A stretch of DNA of 29,080 nucleotides from Deltaproteobacteria bacterium (GCA_024644775.1 JAHEHB010000013.1:1-29080); one strand, 5' to 3'; numbered from the stretch's first letter, positions 8,494-17,296 are shown. Program-made: numbers and translations. The notes: generated by a model not told the origin, from the letters alone.

Positions 8494-8654
8494 CGGTTCA
8501 GGATTCAACGTTCCAAGTTGAAAAACTACAAACAACGCGTATCTGATCACGTATCAGGGGGATCCGGTTTTCATCTTGGCTATAGAGTTGTTTCACCCAA
8601 AAGACCTCAAAATCCCCATTTCTGTCCTCTGTCTTCAGTCTTCTGTCCTCTCTT
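8494..8654. repeat. Word-like repeats in pdxA-AKR gap
   Basis: Two word groups lie in the 272-base gap. GGTTCAGGATTCAACGTTCC starts near 8495. Near 8620 there is a pyrimidine-only tandem of related heptamers to nonamers (TCTGTCCTC, TGTCTTC, AGTCTTC, TGTCCTC). Neither is coding. The tandem has a strong strand asymmetry: C and T on plus, G and A on minus. Confidence 0.45.
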
Positions 8655-8721
8655 ATGAGACTCCGCAAGACGAGATCTTCGACTGACCCACAGGACCAAG
8701 TTTTCAATGAAGAATAATCGT

Positions 8722-9708
8722 CTACCCCGAGAGCATTGCCGCATGTTTAAGGGCGTTTTGGAGACTACCGGGATCGGCAATCCCTTTGCCTGCAATATCA
8801 AACGCGGTTCCATGGGCTGTTGTGGCGCAGGGTACGGGTAGTCCCATAAAAAGGGTAACCCCGGTGCGGGTGGCCAACAGTTTTCGGGCGATATTGGCCT
8901 GATCATGATACATACACACCACACCGTCGAATTTTTGATTCATGGCCGTTACAAACACCGTGTCGGCAGGGAAGGGACCGTGTGCGTTAATATTCTCTTT
9001 TTGAGCGATTTCAATGGCAGGTCCGATTTCTTTTCTTTCTTCATATCCAAATAGCCCCCCCTCTCCACCGTGTACGTTTAATGCCGCAACGGCCAATCTC
9101 GGGACTTCTTTGCCGATCTTTTTTAATGCGGTATTCAACAGGCGGATACGTTTAAGCACCCGATCCGTTTTTATCTCATCCGCAATCTCTCGAAATGCAA
9201 TATGCTCGGTGACAGGAATCGTCCAGAACGCATCCACGACACCCATTACCGTGGTATCAGGACTCTTGGTGAGATCCGCCATATACGACAACTCATCCAA
9301 ATAATCGAAACCGGCCTTGTGAAATGCCTCCTTGTTCATGGGGGCTGAAACCACACCCTGAATTTGCTTATCCAACGCCATTTGAAATGCTTTTTCGATA
9401 CACATGGCCGAAGCCTTGCCCATGGCCGGATCGAGGATTCCCCATTGAATCTTGGAAATGTGCAGATCCTTTGGCTGTAAAATGTCGATGGTACCAAAAA
9501 AAAATTTCGCCTCGGAAATATCGTTGATTTTTCGGGCGGAAATATCTTTTCCGATTGTTTCGGCAGTGTGACGGATGACGTTCGGATCGCCGATAACAAA
9601 GGGACGGCAGAATTCATATACATCGTTGTTGATTAATACTTTGAGGATCAATTCAGATCCGATCCCGGACGGATCTCCCATGGTAACGGCAATAATTGGT
9701 TTGCTCAT
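8722..9708 (-). CDS. pdxA: PdxA-family dehydrogenase (4-hydroxythreonine-4-phosphate dehydrogenase-like)
   Basis: 328 residues, full length for PdxA, a metal- and NAD-dependent enzyme that oxidises and decarboxylates 4-phosphorylated hydroxyacids. Metal-binding histidines are conserved: His169 (TEHIAF), His213 (NVHGGEGG) and His268 (YHDQ). The N terminus has VTMGDPSGIGSEL. Small departures from the classic vitamin B6 enzyme (NVHGGEGG instead of NPHAGEGG, YHDQANIARKL) fit the catabolic PdxA2 branch, which acts on 4-phospho-threonate or -erythronate to give dihydroxyacetone phosphate. It is the third gene of the GRE1 operon, 42 bases after the activase, with GGAGG 5 bases before ATG. No pdxJ or sugar-acid kinase is visible, so a catabolic role is inferred rather than shown. 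Confidence 0.9.
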   Translation of the reverse strand: MSKPIIAVTMGDPSGIGSELILKVLINNDVYEFCRPFVIGDPNVIRHTAETIGKDISARKINDISEAKFFFGTIDILQPKDLHISKIQWGILDPAMGKASAMCIEKAFQMALDKQIQGVVSAPMNKEAFHKAGFDYLDELSYMADLTKSPDTTVMGVVDAFWTIPVTEHIAFREIADEIKTDRVLKRIRLLNTALKKIGKEVPRLAVAALNVHGGEGGLFGYEERKEIGPAIEIAQKENINAHGPFPADTVFVTAMNQKFDGVVCMYHDQANIARKLLATRTGVTLFMGLPVPCATTAHGTAFDIAGKGIADPGSLQNALKHAAMLSG

Positions 9709-9750
9709 TGTTCCTCCAATTGAATTGATAAATGCAAGCAGGGCCGCTTC

Positions 9751-10689
9751 TTATTCTCCAAGCAGGACATTAAAACCATCCTTTTCGGCCAGCTCCACAC
9801 AGGCTTCTATAAACTTTGATTGTGACCGAGGACAACCCTTGAAGGGATATCCCATGTAAAGTTTTCTGTATTTGGATTCTCCGTAATGATGAAAGGGCAG
9901 AATTTCAACGTGTCGTATCCCATTCAGTTGTATCAAAAAATTAAGAATGTCTCCGATTTCTGTTAGGGTGTCGTTGAATTGGGGTATCACGGGGATGCGA
10001 ACGATGATTTCCGGAAAACCATCATGGCATTGGGCTGCCAGCTTCATTAGATTATCGAGGATGAGACGGTTTGAAACCCCCGTTCCGTATCGATGTTTTT
10101 TATCATCCACGTGCTTAAGATCATAAAGAAATAGGTCAACCAACGGGAATATGCTGTTTATCGTCTCCCAAGGTGCATGTCCACACGTATCCAACGCTGT
10201 GTGAATGCCTTCTTTGCGACAAGATTCGAGGAGGTCTTTGCAAAAGCCGGTCTGAAGTAATGGTTCCCCGCCTGACAGTGTGACCCCTCCGCCGGAACGG
10301 CGGTGAAAAATCGCCCCCTTGTTAATTTCACCAACCAATGTGTCAACATCTACTTCATATCCCACAACCTCAAGTGCCTTTGCCGGGCATGCCTTCACAC
10401 AGGTGCCGCAAAAAGCGCATTTGTCACGGACATGGGATCTTTCGCCGGTTGTTTTAACAAATGAGATCGCAACTTGTGGACAAACGGTTCCGCAGGTTCC
10501 GCAGCCGACACATTGGTCCTGAGAAAACATAATCTCATTGTGGGAAGCCTGTGATTCCGGGTTGTGACACCACCGACATTGCAGCGGGCATCCTTTGAAA
10601 AACACAACCGTTCGGATACCCGGTCCATCCACCAAACCATGCCGCTCGATATTGAAAATGCGGCCCACGGATCCCATAACTGAATTCAC
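9751..10689 (-). CDS. Glycyl radical enzyme activating protein (radical SAM), partner of GRE1
   Basis: 312 residues. The radical SAM cluster motif is Cys34-x3-Cys38-x2-Cys41 (KGCPLQCRWCHNPES). An inserted two-cluster ferredoxin-like domain follows: Cys60, 63, 66, 70 and Cys91, 94, 97, 101. This is the layout of activases for the dehydratase/decarboxylase class of GREs, longer than pyruvate formate-lyase activase. SGGGVTLSGGEPLLQ is the GGE SAM-binding motif. It abstracts a hydrogen from Gly762 of GRE1. The start is GTG 10689, 2 bases after the GRE1 stop, or ATG 10677; neither has a strong ribosome site, so coupling to GRE1 translation is likely. Confidence 0.95.
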   Translation of the reverse strand: MNSVMGSVGRIFNIERHGLVDGPGIRTVVFFKGCPLQCRWCHNPESQASHNEIMFSQDQCVGCGTCGTVCPQVAISFVKTTGERSHVRDKCAFCGTCVKACPAKALEVVGYEVDVDTLVGEINKGAIFHRRSGGGVTLSGGEPLLQTGFCKDLLESCRKEGIHTALDTCGHAPWETINSIFPLVDLFLYDLKHVDDKKHRYGTGVSNRLILDNLMKLAAQCHDGFPEIIVRIPVIPQFNDTLTEIGDILNFLIQLNGIRHVEILPFHHYGESKYRKLYMGYPFKGCPRSQSKFIEACVELAEKDGFNVLLGE

Positions 10690-10691
10690 GT

Positions 10692-13058
10692 TTACACCAG
10701 GGCCATTTTTTCCGTTCGGCTGATGATTTCGTCCTGGACCTCCCTACTAAGACCGGTGAAGAGTGCGCTCCATCCCGCCACGCGCACCACGAGGGATTTG
10801 TGCTTTTCAGGCTCTGCTTGGGCGGCCTTCAGCGTGTCTGCATCCACAACATTGAATTGAATCTCCATGCATTTAAGATCCCCAAAGGCACGTAAAAGTC
10901 CGGCAAGATTTTGAATTCCTCTTTCATCCTTGAGAGTCAGCGGATGGAGTTTTTGATTCAAAAGGGTTCCGTTGGAAGTTTCAATGTGATTTAGCTTTGC
11001 CACCGATCGAATCACCGCAATCGCGCTTTCCCGGTCGCGACCCGGGGCCGGTGAAACGGAATCCGCAAAAGGTTCCCCCTTTCGCCTCCCGTCAGGTGTA
11101 GCACCCGTTTTGTTTCCATACGCTACATTCGCGGTTGCCGGAAACATGCCCGCCTGGTATTGACCGCCGCGAGGGTTGGTGTAAGACGCGACCTTTTTCG
11201 CAAAAATATCCATCACATCCCGAGCGATATAATCGACATAGTCATCATCGTTGCCGTACTTTGGCGCGTCTTCGACGAGCATGGGACGCATTTCTTGCTG
11301 GTTTTCGAAATTCTCATCGAGAGCCTTCTTGAGCTGCGAAAGAGAGAAGCGCTTTTCTTCGAACACCAGTTTTTTGATGGCGGCAATGGAGTCTGCGGCA
11401 TTGGCAAGTCCCACACCCTGGGGTCCTGAAAAATTATAATAGGCCCCACCCCGTTTCACATCCTTTCCCTTGGAAATACAATCCTCCGTGAGGCAGGACA
11501 GAAATGGACAAGGGGTCAGTTCAGCCTGGGCCATGTCGATTAAGTTCTCGTATACGATCAGGTTTTCAACCGCTATCTCCACCTGTTTTCGATACGCGTC
11601 AAAAAAGTCGTCAAATGTCTCGTATTCGTGAACTTCCCTACAAATCGGTCCGATCTGTTCGTTTGTGTCCGGGTGTCTGCCTCCGTTTAGCGCCAATTCT
11701 AAACAGCGTATCAAATTGAATTTGGAACCCGCCGGATTCGTCCACGACTTTCCGGGAACAGCCAGCTCCACACATCCCACCAGGGCGAAGTTCATGGCAT
11801 CTTCATAGGTGATGCCCCTTGAAAGCATTGCCGGGATGTCGATTTCATCGTTATAAATGGCGGGGAATCCCAATCCGGTTCGGATGAGTCGACAGGATTC
11901 TCTTAGGAATTTTTCGGAAATTCCGGTATAATACCGCACCGACAGCGAGGGCTGGTGAAGACCGATCTCCTGGGTGACCTTCAGGCAGAGATAAGATAAA
12001 TCGTTGACCGCATCTCTTCCATCGTCTGTTTGACCACCCAAAACCAGGTTTGCACGGGATGGATAGCCCCCAATGAGTCTTCCGGTTCGGCTATCGAGCA
12101 CATAATTGACCTCATTAAATTTCAACCAAAGCTGCTTCAAAAGCGATTCCGCATCTTCTGCCGTCAAAACACCTTCACTCAGGTCTTTCCGGTAGAATGG
12201 ATACATGTACTGATCAAACCTTCCGGGAGACACCCCAAAACCCTTCGATTCCAGGAGCACCAGCAGGTGGGTGAACCAAAACGATTGAAGGGCCTCGTAA
12301 AAATCTCTTGCAGGATGCTCCGGGACTCTTCTGCAAGTCTCTGCGATTCTCTCAAGGTCCTTGCGCCGAGCCGGATCTTTTTCCGAGGCTAATAACGCTT
12401 CGGCCTGGTTCGCATACCGATGCGCAAAAGAAATCGCCGCCTCACATGTCAGGATGGCCGCCTCGTAGAAGTGCTTTTTTGCAATACCATCAGTAGAGGA
12501 TAGATCCACCCGCATTAGGTGCTTCCGAAGACGGGATAATATTTTCGAAATCCCCTTGTTCAGCACACTGTCATAGGCCGGAAGCATGTGGCCGATGTCG
12601 TAGTAAAGCCCGGAAACCGAGGCAAATACCATCCCTTCGATGTATTTTCGGGTTTCTTCCGGTAAACGAGCCTTTACCCATGAAGAGACGGTTTTTCCTT
12701 CCCAGTAGTCGGCAATTCTTAGAATCTCTTCTTTGGCTTCCGGAGATACATGAAAAAGCGAATTGTCTTCTCTTGAGTCGAATCCGTCGAGATCATTAGC
12801 AAGCCATTCCATGGCAAATTCAGTCATGAGCAGGGCATCTCCCGGTTCCTTTCCTTCAACGCCTACGATGACTTCGCCTTCCCGTATGTGGACGGGGAGT
12901 TCCTCAAGGAGCCTTTTTAAGGTCATCGCTCTCCTTATTTCGCTGGGTGACGCGGGATTTTCTTGATACACTTCAGTAGCAATTCTTGCGCGGTCCGTCA
13001 TTATACGTGGTGTGGCATCGAGGATTTTTTCCATCATGACAGCGGAGAAGCGATCCAT
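10692..13058 (-). CDS. Glycyl radical enzyme GRE1, PFL/dehydratase superfamily, substrate unknown
   Basis: A 788-residue protein with the full GRE architecture. The PFL-like N domain has RRAMTLKRLLEELPVHIREG near 42. The GH motif is at His157, the thiyl Cys429 is in VGCVELAVPGK with Glu431 two residues on, and the C-terminal glycyl loop RVAGWSALF puts the radical on Gly762. The Cys-x-Glu pair and lack of a Cys-Cys pair rule out pyruvate formate-lyase and point to the eliminase/dehydratase class (glycerol, propanediol, choline, hydroxyproline, isethionate enzymes). The usual Pro after GCVE is Leu, so it matches none of those I can recognise. AAGGAGGT precedes ATG 13058. It heads the tight operon with activase and pdxA. 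Confidence 0.95.
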   Translation of the reverse strand: MDRFSAVMMEKILDATPRIMTDRARIATEVYQENPASPSEIRRAMTLKRLLEELPVHIREGEVIVGVEGKEPGDALLMTEFAMEWLANDLDGFDSREDNSLFHVSPEAKEEILRIADYWEGKTVSSWVKARLPEETRKYIEGMVFASVSGLYYDIGHMLPAYDSVLNKGISKILSRLRKHLMRVDLSSTDGIAKKHFYEAAILTCEAAISFAHRYANQAEALLASEKDPARRKDLERIAETCRRVPEHPARDFYEALQSFWFTHLLVLLESKGFGVSPGRFDQYMYPFYRKDLSEGVLTAEDAESLLKQLWLKFNEVNYVLDSRTGRLIGGYPSRANLVLGGQTDDGRDAVNDLSYLCLKVTQEIGLHQPSLSVRYYTGISEKFLRESCRLIRTGLGFPAIYNDEIDIPAMLSRGITYEDAMNFALVGCVELAVPGKSWTNPAGSKFNLIRCLELALNGGRHPDTNEQIGPICREVHEYETFDDFFDAYRKQVEIAVENLIVYENLIDMAQAELTPCPFLSCLTEDCISKGKDVKRGGAYYNFSGPQGVGLANAADSIAAIKKLVFEEKRFSLSQLKKALDENFENQQEMRPMLVEDAPKYGNDDDYVDYIARDVMDIFAKKVASYTNPRGGQYQAGMFPATANVAYGNKTGATPDGRRKGEPFADSVSPAPGRDRESAIAVIRSVAKLNHIETSNGTLLNQKLHPLTLKDERGIQNLAGLLRAFGDLKCMEIQFNVVDADTLKAAQAEPEKHKSLVVRVAGWSALFTGLSREVQDEIISRTEKMALV

Positions 13059-13106
13059 TTGAAAATACCTCCTTTTTCCAATAAAGAAGACAGCTTTTTC
13101 TTGTTA

Positions 13107-13135
13107 ACTTAAGCAAATATCGGCGGGTATGTCAA
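13107..13135 (-). promoter_or_regulatory. Candidate sigma-70-type promoter for GRE1 operon
   Basis: On the minus strand a perfect TTGACA (13135-13130) is followed 17 bases later by TTAAGT (13112-13107), a weak -10 match. It would start transcription about 40 bases before the GRE1 ribosome site. The 112-base gap after the SDR gene makes a separate GRE1 promoter plausible, but read-through from the ABC operon is not excluded. Confidence 0.3.
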
Positions 13136-13170
13136 ACCGCCTAACCGCCTTGCATAGCCGGAAATCATTT

Positions 13171-14028
13171 CTATAAAGACAACCCTTCCAAACCCGTTCG
13201 CTTATCCATGAAGGCCCTCCACGCGTCGTCATCCAGCCTTGCACGCTCTGACAAGAACTCCTCCGTCATGGGACCCACGGCATATGCGGCATTCGGATGA
13301 TTCGAAAAGATCGCTTGTGTTATAACGTCTGCGACGACTCCCGGTTCAAAGAGTTCGATGTCCGCCCACATTTGTCCCAATGTTGCCTTGGCAGTCTCGG
13401 CGATTTTCTGATAATCTTCGGACACGCGTGATGTAAATTCTGCGCTCATTTCGTTGACTACGGTGTTAAACTCGGTGGCGATAAACGCCGGACGGAGGGC
13501 CACAACACGAATACCGAAAGGGGCGACCTCATGACGAAGCGCGTCGGTAAATGCTTCGACTGCATGTTTGGCTGCTGTATAGGGACCATTTCCGGGAAAC
13601 GCGAATTTGCCGGCAATGGAGCTCACATTGATAATGGTTCCCATACGGGCCCGGCGCATTCCGGGTAGACACGCCTGGGTAATCCTCACCAACGCAAAGA
13701 CGTTTACCTCAAATAAACGCCTGATGTCCGCGAGCGGCACCGCTTCAAACATACCACGGATGGAATATCCCGCGTTATTGACAAGAATCGTTACCGGCGG
13801 TTTTCTGGCCGATAATTCAGTGCAAAAATTCTCCACCTGGTCCGGATCCGTCAGGTCCACCTGCCGGGGAACGATTTCTTCGTGCGCTTGTGCCAGGGTT
13901 TCAAGGCGCTCCATTCGGCGAGCGACAACAATCGTCTCGATACCTTTTTCAGCCAATTTTCTGGCCGTCTCCATTCCAATGCCACTGCTGGCACCGGTCA
14001 CCAAAGCCGATTTTCTTTGATCCGACAT
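13171..14028 (-). CDS. Short-chain dehydrogenase/reductase
   Basis: 285 residues with the classical SDR pattern: nucleotide-binding TGASSGIG (11-18), NNAG (84-87), catalytic Ser in INVSSIAG (about 137), and Tyr150-x3-Lys154 in PYTAAKHA. The start is taken as ATG 14028 because GAAGGAGA sits 5 bases before it; the upstream ATG 14046 has no ribosome site. Arg37-Arg38 after the second strand suggests NADP(H) preference. It starts 32 bases after the permease gene and is probably co-transcribed with the ABC importer, so it likely oxidises or reduces the imported compound or a derivative. Substrate unknown. Confidence 0.92.
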   Translation of the reverse strand: MSDQRKSALVTGASSGIGMETARKLAEKGIETIVVARRMERLETLAQAHEEIVPRQVDLTDPDQVENFCTELSARKPPVTILVNNAGYSIRGMFEAVPLADIRRLFEVNVFALVRITQACLPGMRRARMGTIINVSSIAGKFAFPGNGPYTAAKHAVEAFTDALRHEVAPFGIRVVALRPAFIATEFNTVVNEMSAEFTSRVSEDYQKIAETAKATLGQMWADIELFEPGVVADVITQAIFSNHPNAAYAVGPMTEEFLSERARLDDDAWRAFMDKRTGLEGLSL

Positions 14029-14060
14029 TTTTTCTCCTTCTGTCATATTCCATTGCCCTG

Positions 14061-14921
14061 TTAACCTTTTACCGCTCCGGTCATGGCACTGACGTAATGC
14101 TCCACGAAAAACGAGTAGACGAATGCGACCGGAATAGATCCCAACAGTGCCCCGGCCATGAGCGGACCCCAGTAAAAGACATCCCCAAGGATCAATTCAC
14201 TGGTGACTCCGATGGGAATCGTTTTATTGGTATCGGTGGAAAGAAAGACCAGGGCGTAAAGAAACTCATTCCAAGACAGGGTGAACGAAAATATTCCGGC
14301 AGAAAGGATGCCCGGTATGGCGACCGGGAAAACCACCCGCACCATGGCCTGAAACCGGGTCGCACCGTCAATTTGAGCGCACTCCTCAAGGGACTTGGGA
14401 ATGGTGCGAAAGTAACCCATCATCAACCAGGTGCTGAACGGGATGAGCATGGTGGGATAGGTGAGAATAAGAGCCCAGAGGCTGTCGCTTAAATTGAAAA
14501 CCCGGATGACCTCCCCCAACGGGATGAACAAAAGCGTCTGGGGCACCAGATAAGTCGCAAATATCCAGGTTCCCAGGGCACCCCCGAATGGCAATCGCAG
14601 CCGCGACAACGCGTAGGCCGCAAGCAGCCCACAGAAAAGTGAAATAGCAGTGGAACATACGGCAATGATTAAGGTATTTGTCATCCATCGGATAAAGATC
14701 GTATCTTCAAACAACAGGACAAAGTGTTCTAGGGTGGGTTTGACGGTCCAAAACGGGGAAAAATTCGGTTTGTTCCAGGGGATGTACATCTCCCGGTCGG
14801 GACGAACAGCAGACACCGCCATATAGTAAAATGGAAACAGGGTCATGATCATAACCCCCGCCATGGGGAGATAAAGGAAAACCCATCGTTTCCAGCGTGC
14901 TCCGACCATCATCGCCATCAT
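14061..14921 (-). CDS. ABC sugar-type importer permease, MalG family
   Basis: A 286-residue inner membrane protein with about six hydrophobic segments. The ATPase-docking EAA loop EECAQIDGAT is at residues 179-188, and a C-terminal VEHYVSAMTGAVKG tail is typical of MalG-type subunits. It overlaps the MalF-type gene by ATGA (stop and start share bases) and has a GGGGGT ribosome site for ATG 14921. It is the second pore subunit of a carbohydrate-uptake (CUT1) importer. Confidence 0.94.
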   Translation of the reverse strand: MMAMMVGARWKRWVFLYLPMAGVMIMTLFPFYYMAVSAVRPDREMYIPWNKPNFSPFWTVKPTLEHFVLLFEDTIFIRWMTNTLIIAVCSTAISLFCGLLAAYALSRLRLPFGGALGTWIFATYLVPQTLLFIPLGEVIRVFNLSDSLWALILTYPTMLIPFSTWLMMGYFRTIPKSLEECAQIDGATRFQAMVRVVFPVAIPGILSAGIFSFTLSWNEFLYALVFLSTDTNKTIPIGVTSELILGDVFYWGPLMAGALLGSIPVAFVYSFFVEHYVSAMTGAVKG

Positions 14922-15883
14922 GCACCCCCTTTCGTTCCGTCACCACGCCGGATATACCAGAGCTGGCCGATTACCACCAGAAACAGAATGGGGAACATAC
15001 AAAGGGACGCAGCTGCCCCCTCACCGATCAAACCCGTGGCGATGGCCAGCTGGTAGGCATAGGTGGCGAACAGATGGGTGCTGTTGGACGGACCGCCGCC
15101 GGTAAGGATGTATACGAGCTGAAAGTCGGCAAAGGTCATGATGACCGAAAATAAAACCACCACCATGGTCACCGGTTTGAGCAGGGGCCATGTCACAAAC
15201 CTGAACCGCTGCCAGGGGGTTGCCCCGTCAATGGCGGCAGCCTCTTGAACGCTCGGATTGATGGTTTGAAGCCCTGCCAGCAGCGTGATGGCAAAAAACG
15301 GCATGCCCCGCCAGGTATTGACAATAATGACGGAAGCCATGGCGCCAAGGGGGCTACCCAGCCAGGCGACCCTCACATCGATAAAACCGAGATTATAAAA
15401 TATCCAATTGATAATACTGAAGGTCGGATCAAACATCCATTTCCAGGCCAGGGCGGAAAGCACGGTGGGTACAATCCACGGCAGCAGCATGGAGGCACGA
15501 AGTACGCGTTTGAATCTAATGATATTGTTGAGCATCAGTGCTACTGCCATACCGATGCCGAGCTTTAGTATGGTGGCAATGATGGTGTAGATAAAGGTGT
15601 TTGCCGCCGCCCGATGAAAAATGCCGTCATTGAACAGCTTGATGTAATTTTTAAACCCGACCCACTCCCCTTCCCGCCCCACCACGGAATCCAGAAAGGA
15701 CAGATAGATGCCGCGGAGAAAGGGATAGGCCACAAATACGGTCAGCATGATGACGGCTGGCATTATTAGGCAAAAAGCCAGCAGCCACTCTCTGCGTTCG
15801 GTTTTGCTGGCCTGGCGGAGGCGGGTGATAAAGCCCGGTTGCGTGTAGGTGATGATTTCTGCGGAATTTGATGAATCAGTCAC
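14918..15883 (-). CDS. ABC sugar-type importer permease, MalF family
   Basis: About 321 residues, with several hydrophobic segments after a cytoplasmic N tail (WLLAFCLIMPAVIMLTVFVA is the first). The ATPase-docking loop EAAAIDGATPWQRF starts near residue 216 of the longer reading. A TTG at 15889 would add two residues, but GGGAG lies directly against it; GTG 15883 has GGGAG at 6 bases and is preferred. A strong hairpin separates it from the binding-protein gene upstream. It forms the heterodimeric pore with the MalG-type protein. Confidence 0.93.
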   Translation of the reverse strand: MTDSSNSAEIITYTQPGFITRLRQASKTERREWLLAFCLIMPAVIMLTVFVAYPFLRGIYLSFLDSVVGREGEWVGFKNYIKLFNDGIFHRAAANTFIYTIIATILKLGIGMAVALMLNNIIRFKRVLRASMLLPWIVPTVLSALAWKWMFDPTFSIINWIFYNLGFIDVRVAWLGSPLGAMASVIIVNTWRGMPFFAITLLAGLQTINPSVQEAAAIDGATPWQRFRFVTWPLLKPVTMVVVLFSVIMTFADFQLVYILTGGGPSNSTHLFATYAYQLAIATGLIGEGAAASLCMFPILFLVVIGQLWYIRRGDGTKGGA

Positions 15884-15924
15884 AAGCAACTCCCAATTGA
15901 AAAGATCTTCTGTTTAAAATGGAA

Positions 15925-15960
15925 CCATACGGATGCCCTGTAATCAGGTCATCCGTATGG
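15925..15960 (-). other. Strong intercistronic hairpin between binding protein and permeases
   Basis: A perfect 11-bp stem (CCATACGGATG with its complement), one C/T mismatch, then a 4-bp CCTG/CAGG stem capped by TAAT. It starts 13 bases after the binding-protein stop. No T-run follows, so it is better read as an mRNA-stabilising or processing structure that raises binding protein over permease than as a terminator. Confidence 0.7.
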
Positions 15961-15973
15961 GATAGCGGTATCA

Positions 15974-17296
15974 TTAGGCGTATATTTTCCGATACTCATT
16001 GGCCGCCCACTTTACAGCTTCTTCTGCGGACATTCCCTGGATGGCTTTGGCGAACATGTCTACGATGATGTACTTGGAATATGCTTCCGAGGCTTTTCGA
16101 CTTGGGGGCCCGGCATATCCGATGGCTCGCGAGTAGTCGACGACATCACGGAACACCGTGCACTTGGGATCTCGTGTCCATACCGTAGAATCATGCCACA
16201 TCTTGGTGGGCGGGAGACCAAAAGTGCCGCCGGCATCGAAATACTTTTCATAATTTTCCGCGGTCATGAACCATTTGACGAATTCCTTGGCCAGCTTCTG
16301 GTTCTTGGAATACTTCGTCACCCCCGTACTCTGGGTGGCGAGATAAAGATAACGGCCTGCCGGTCCAGCGGGCATATGAGCATGGTTGGTGACCTGATAC
16401 ACTTCGGGAAACTTATCCCGTGCCATGAAGTAGATACTGACGGCATTTCCCGTGGCGCTGATGCTTCCGGAAATATAGGCCCGGTTGTTGGAACCGTCAT
16501 CCCAGGACAGACCTCCCTCATCCAGGGCGTCTTTCCAGAACGCCGTATTCCACTTGACGGCTTCGATGGTTTCCTTGGAGTCTAAAGCCACGGTCTTTCC
16601 ATCGGCCTCCAGTTCCTTTCCACCGAAACACCAGATGAGGCTGTAGCAATAGATGTTGGGGTCGTTTTCGCTGTGACCGAATCCCTGACCGATGGGTTTC
16701 CCCTTGGCTTTCATGGTCTTGCCAAATTCTCGGAGTCCATCCAAGGTTTCAGGAAACTTGTCGTAACCCGCTTCTTTCATCCAGTCTTCACGGTAGGCCC
16801 AGGCCCAGGCAAAACCGAATTCGGGCACGGCCACCCAGCGGCCGTCTTGAAAGGCGTTGGCCTTGAAGACCTCATGGTATCCACCCTGTGCTTTTCCGAT
16901 GGCTTCGGCCACATCATCCATGTCGATAATACCGTTTGCGAACAGGTGGGGCAGATTATTGAACATGTGAACGATGTCGGGGCCTGACTTTGCCTCAATG
17001 GCGGCAGCGGTCCGGGGGCGAACGTCGTTCTGAGTGATTCGCTCCACCCGCACCGTACAACCGGCCTCTTTGCCGAACTCCTTGGCCAAAGCCAGGAAGG
17101 CCTTGTCGGCTGCCGGCACAAAATGAGATTCCTTCAAATAGTGCAGGGTGGTCCCTTTGGCATAAGCCGGTGCCTGCCCGGTGACCAGGATCCCGGGAAT
17201 TCCCCCCAAAGACAAGGCGCCGGTGGTCACCGCCGCCTGTTTTAAAAAGGTACGTCGGGGAATGCTTACGGATTTTTTTTCTTTTTTCTCGCTCAT
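15974..17296 (-). CDS. ABC importer extracellular solute-binding protein with Tat signal
   Basis: 440 residues of the family 1 sugar-type binding proteins. The N terminus has a twin-arginine signal (IPRRTFLKQAAV, Arg14-Arg15) with hydrophobic core and a cleavage site near YAKG, so it is exported folded. A later AITGNAV-like region and MTAENYEKYFDAGGTFGLPP fit the fold. GGGAG lies 9 bases before ATG 17296. The leader (17297-17523) has two hairpins and an orphan Shine-Dalgarno block. It is the first gene of the binding protein-MalF-MalG-SDR operon. No ATP-binding subunit is encoded in the window, so a shared MsmX/UgpC-like ATPase elsewhere is likely. The ligand is unknown. Confidence 0.93.
   Translation of the reverse strand: MSEKKEKKSVSIPRRTFLKQAAVTTGALSLGGIPGILVTGQAPAYAKGTTLHYLKESHFVPAADKAFLALAKEFGKEAGCTVRVERITQNDVRPRTAAAIEAKSGPDIVHMFNNLPHLFANGIIDMDDVAEAIGKAQGGYHEVFKANAFQDGRWVAVPEFGFAWAWAYREDWMKEAGYDKFPETLDGLREFGKTMKAKGKPIGQGFGHSENDPNIYCYSLIWCFGGKELEADGKTVALDSKETIEAVKWNTAFWKDALDEGGLSWDDGSNNRAYISGSISATGNAVSIYFMARDKFPEVYQVTNHAHMPAGPAGRYLYLATQSTGVTKYSKNQKLAKEFVKWFMTAENYEKYFDAGGTFGLPPTKMWHDSTVWTRDPKCTVFRDVVDYSRAIGYAGPPSRKASEAYSKYIIVDMFAKAIQGMSAEEAVKWAANEYRKIYA

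Noticed and set aside
14029..14046. Upstream ATG for the short-chain dehydrogenase
   Set aside because: The upstream ATG has no ribosome site and the GAAGGAGA for ATG 14028 lies within the extension.
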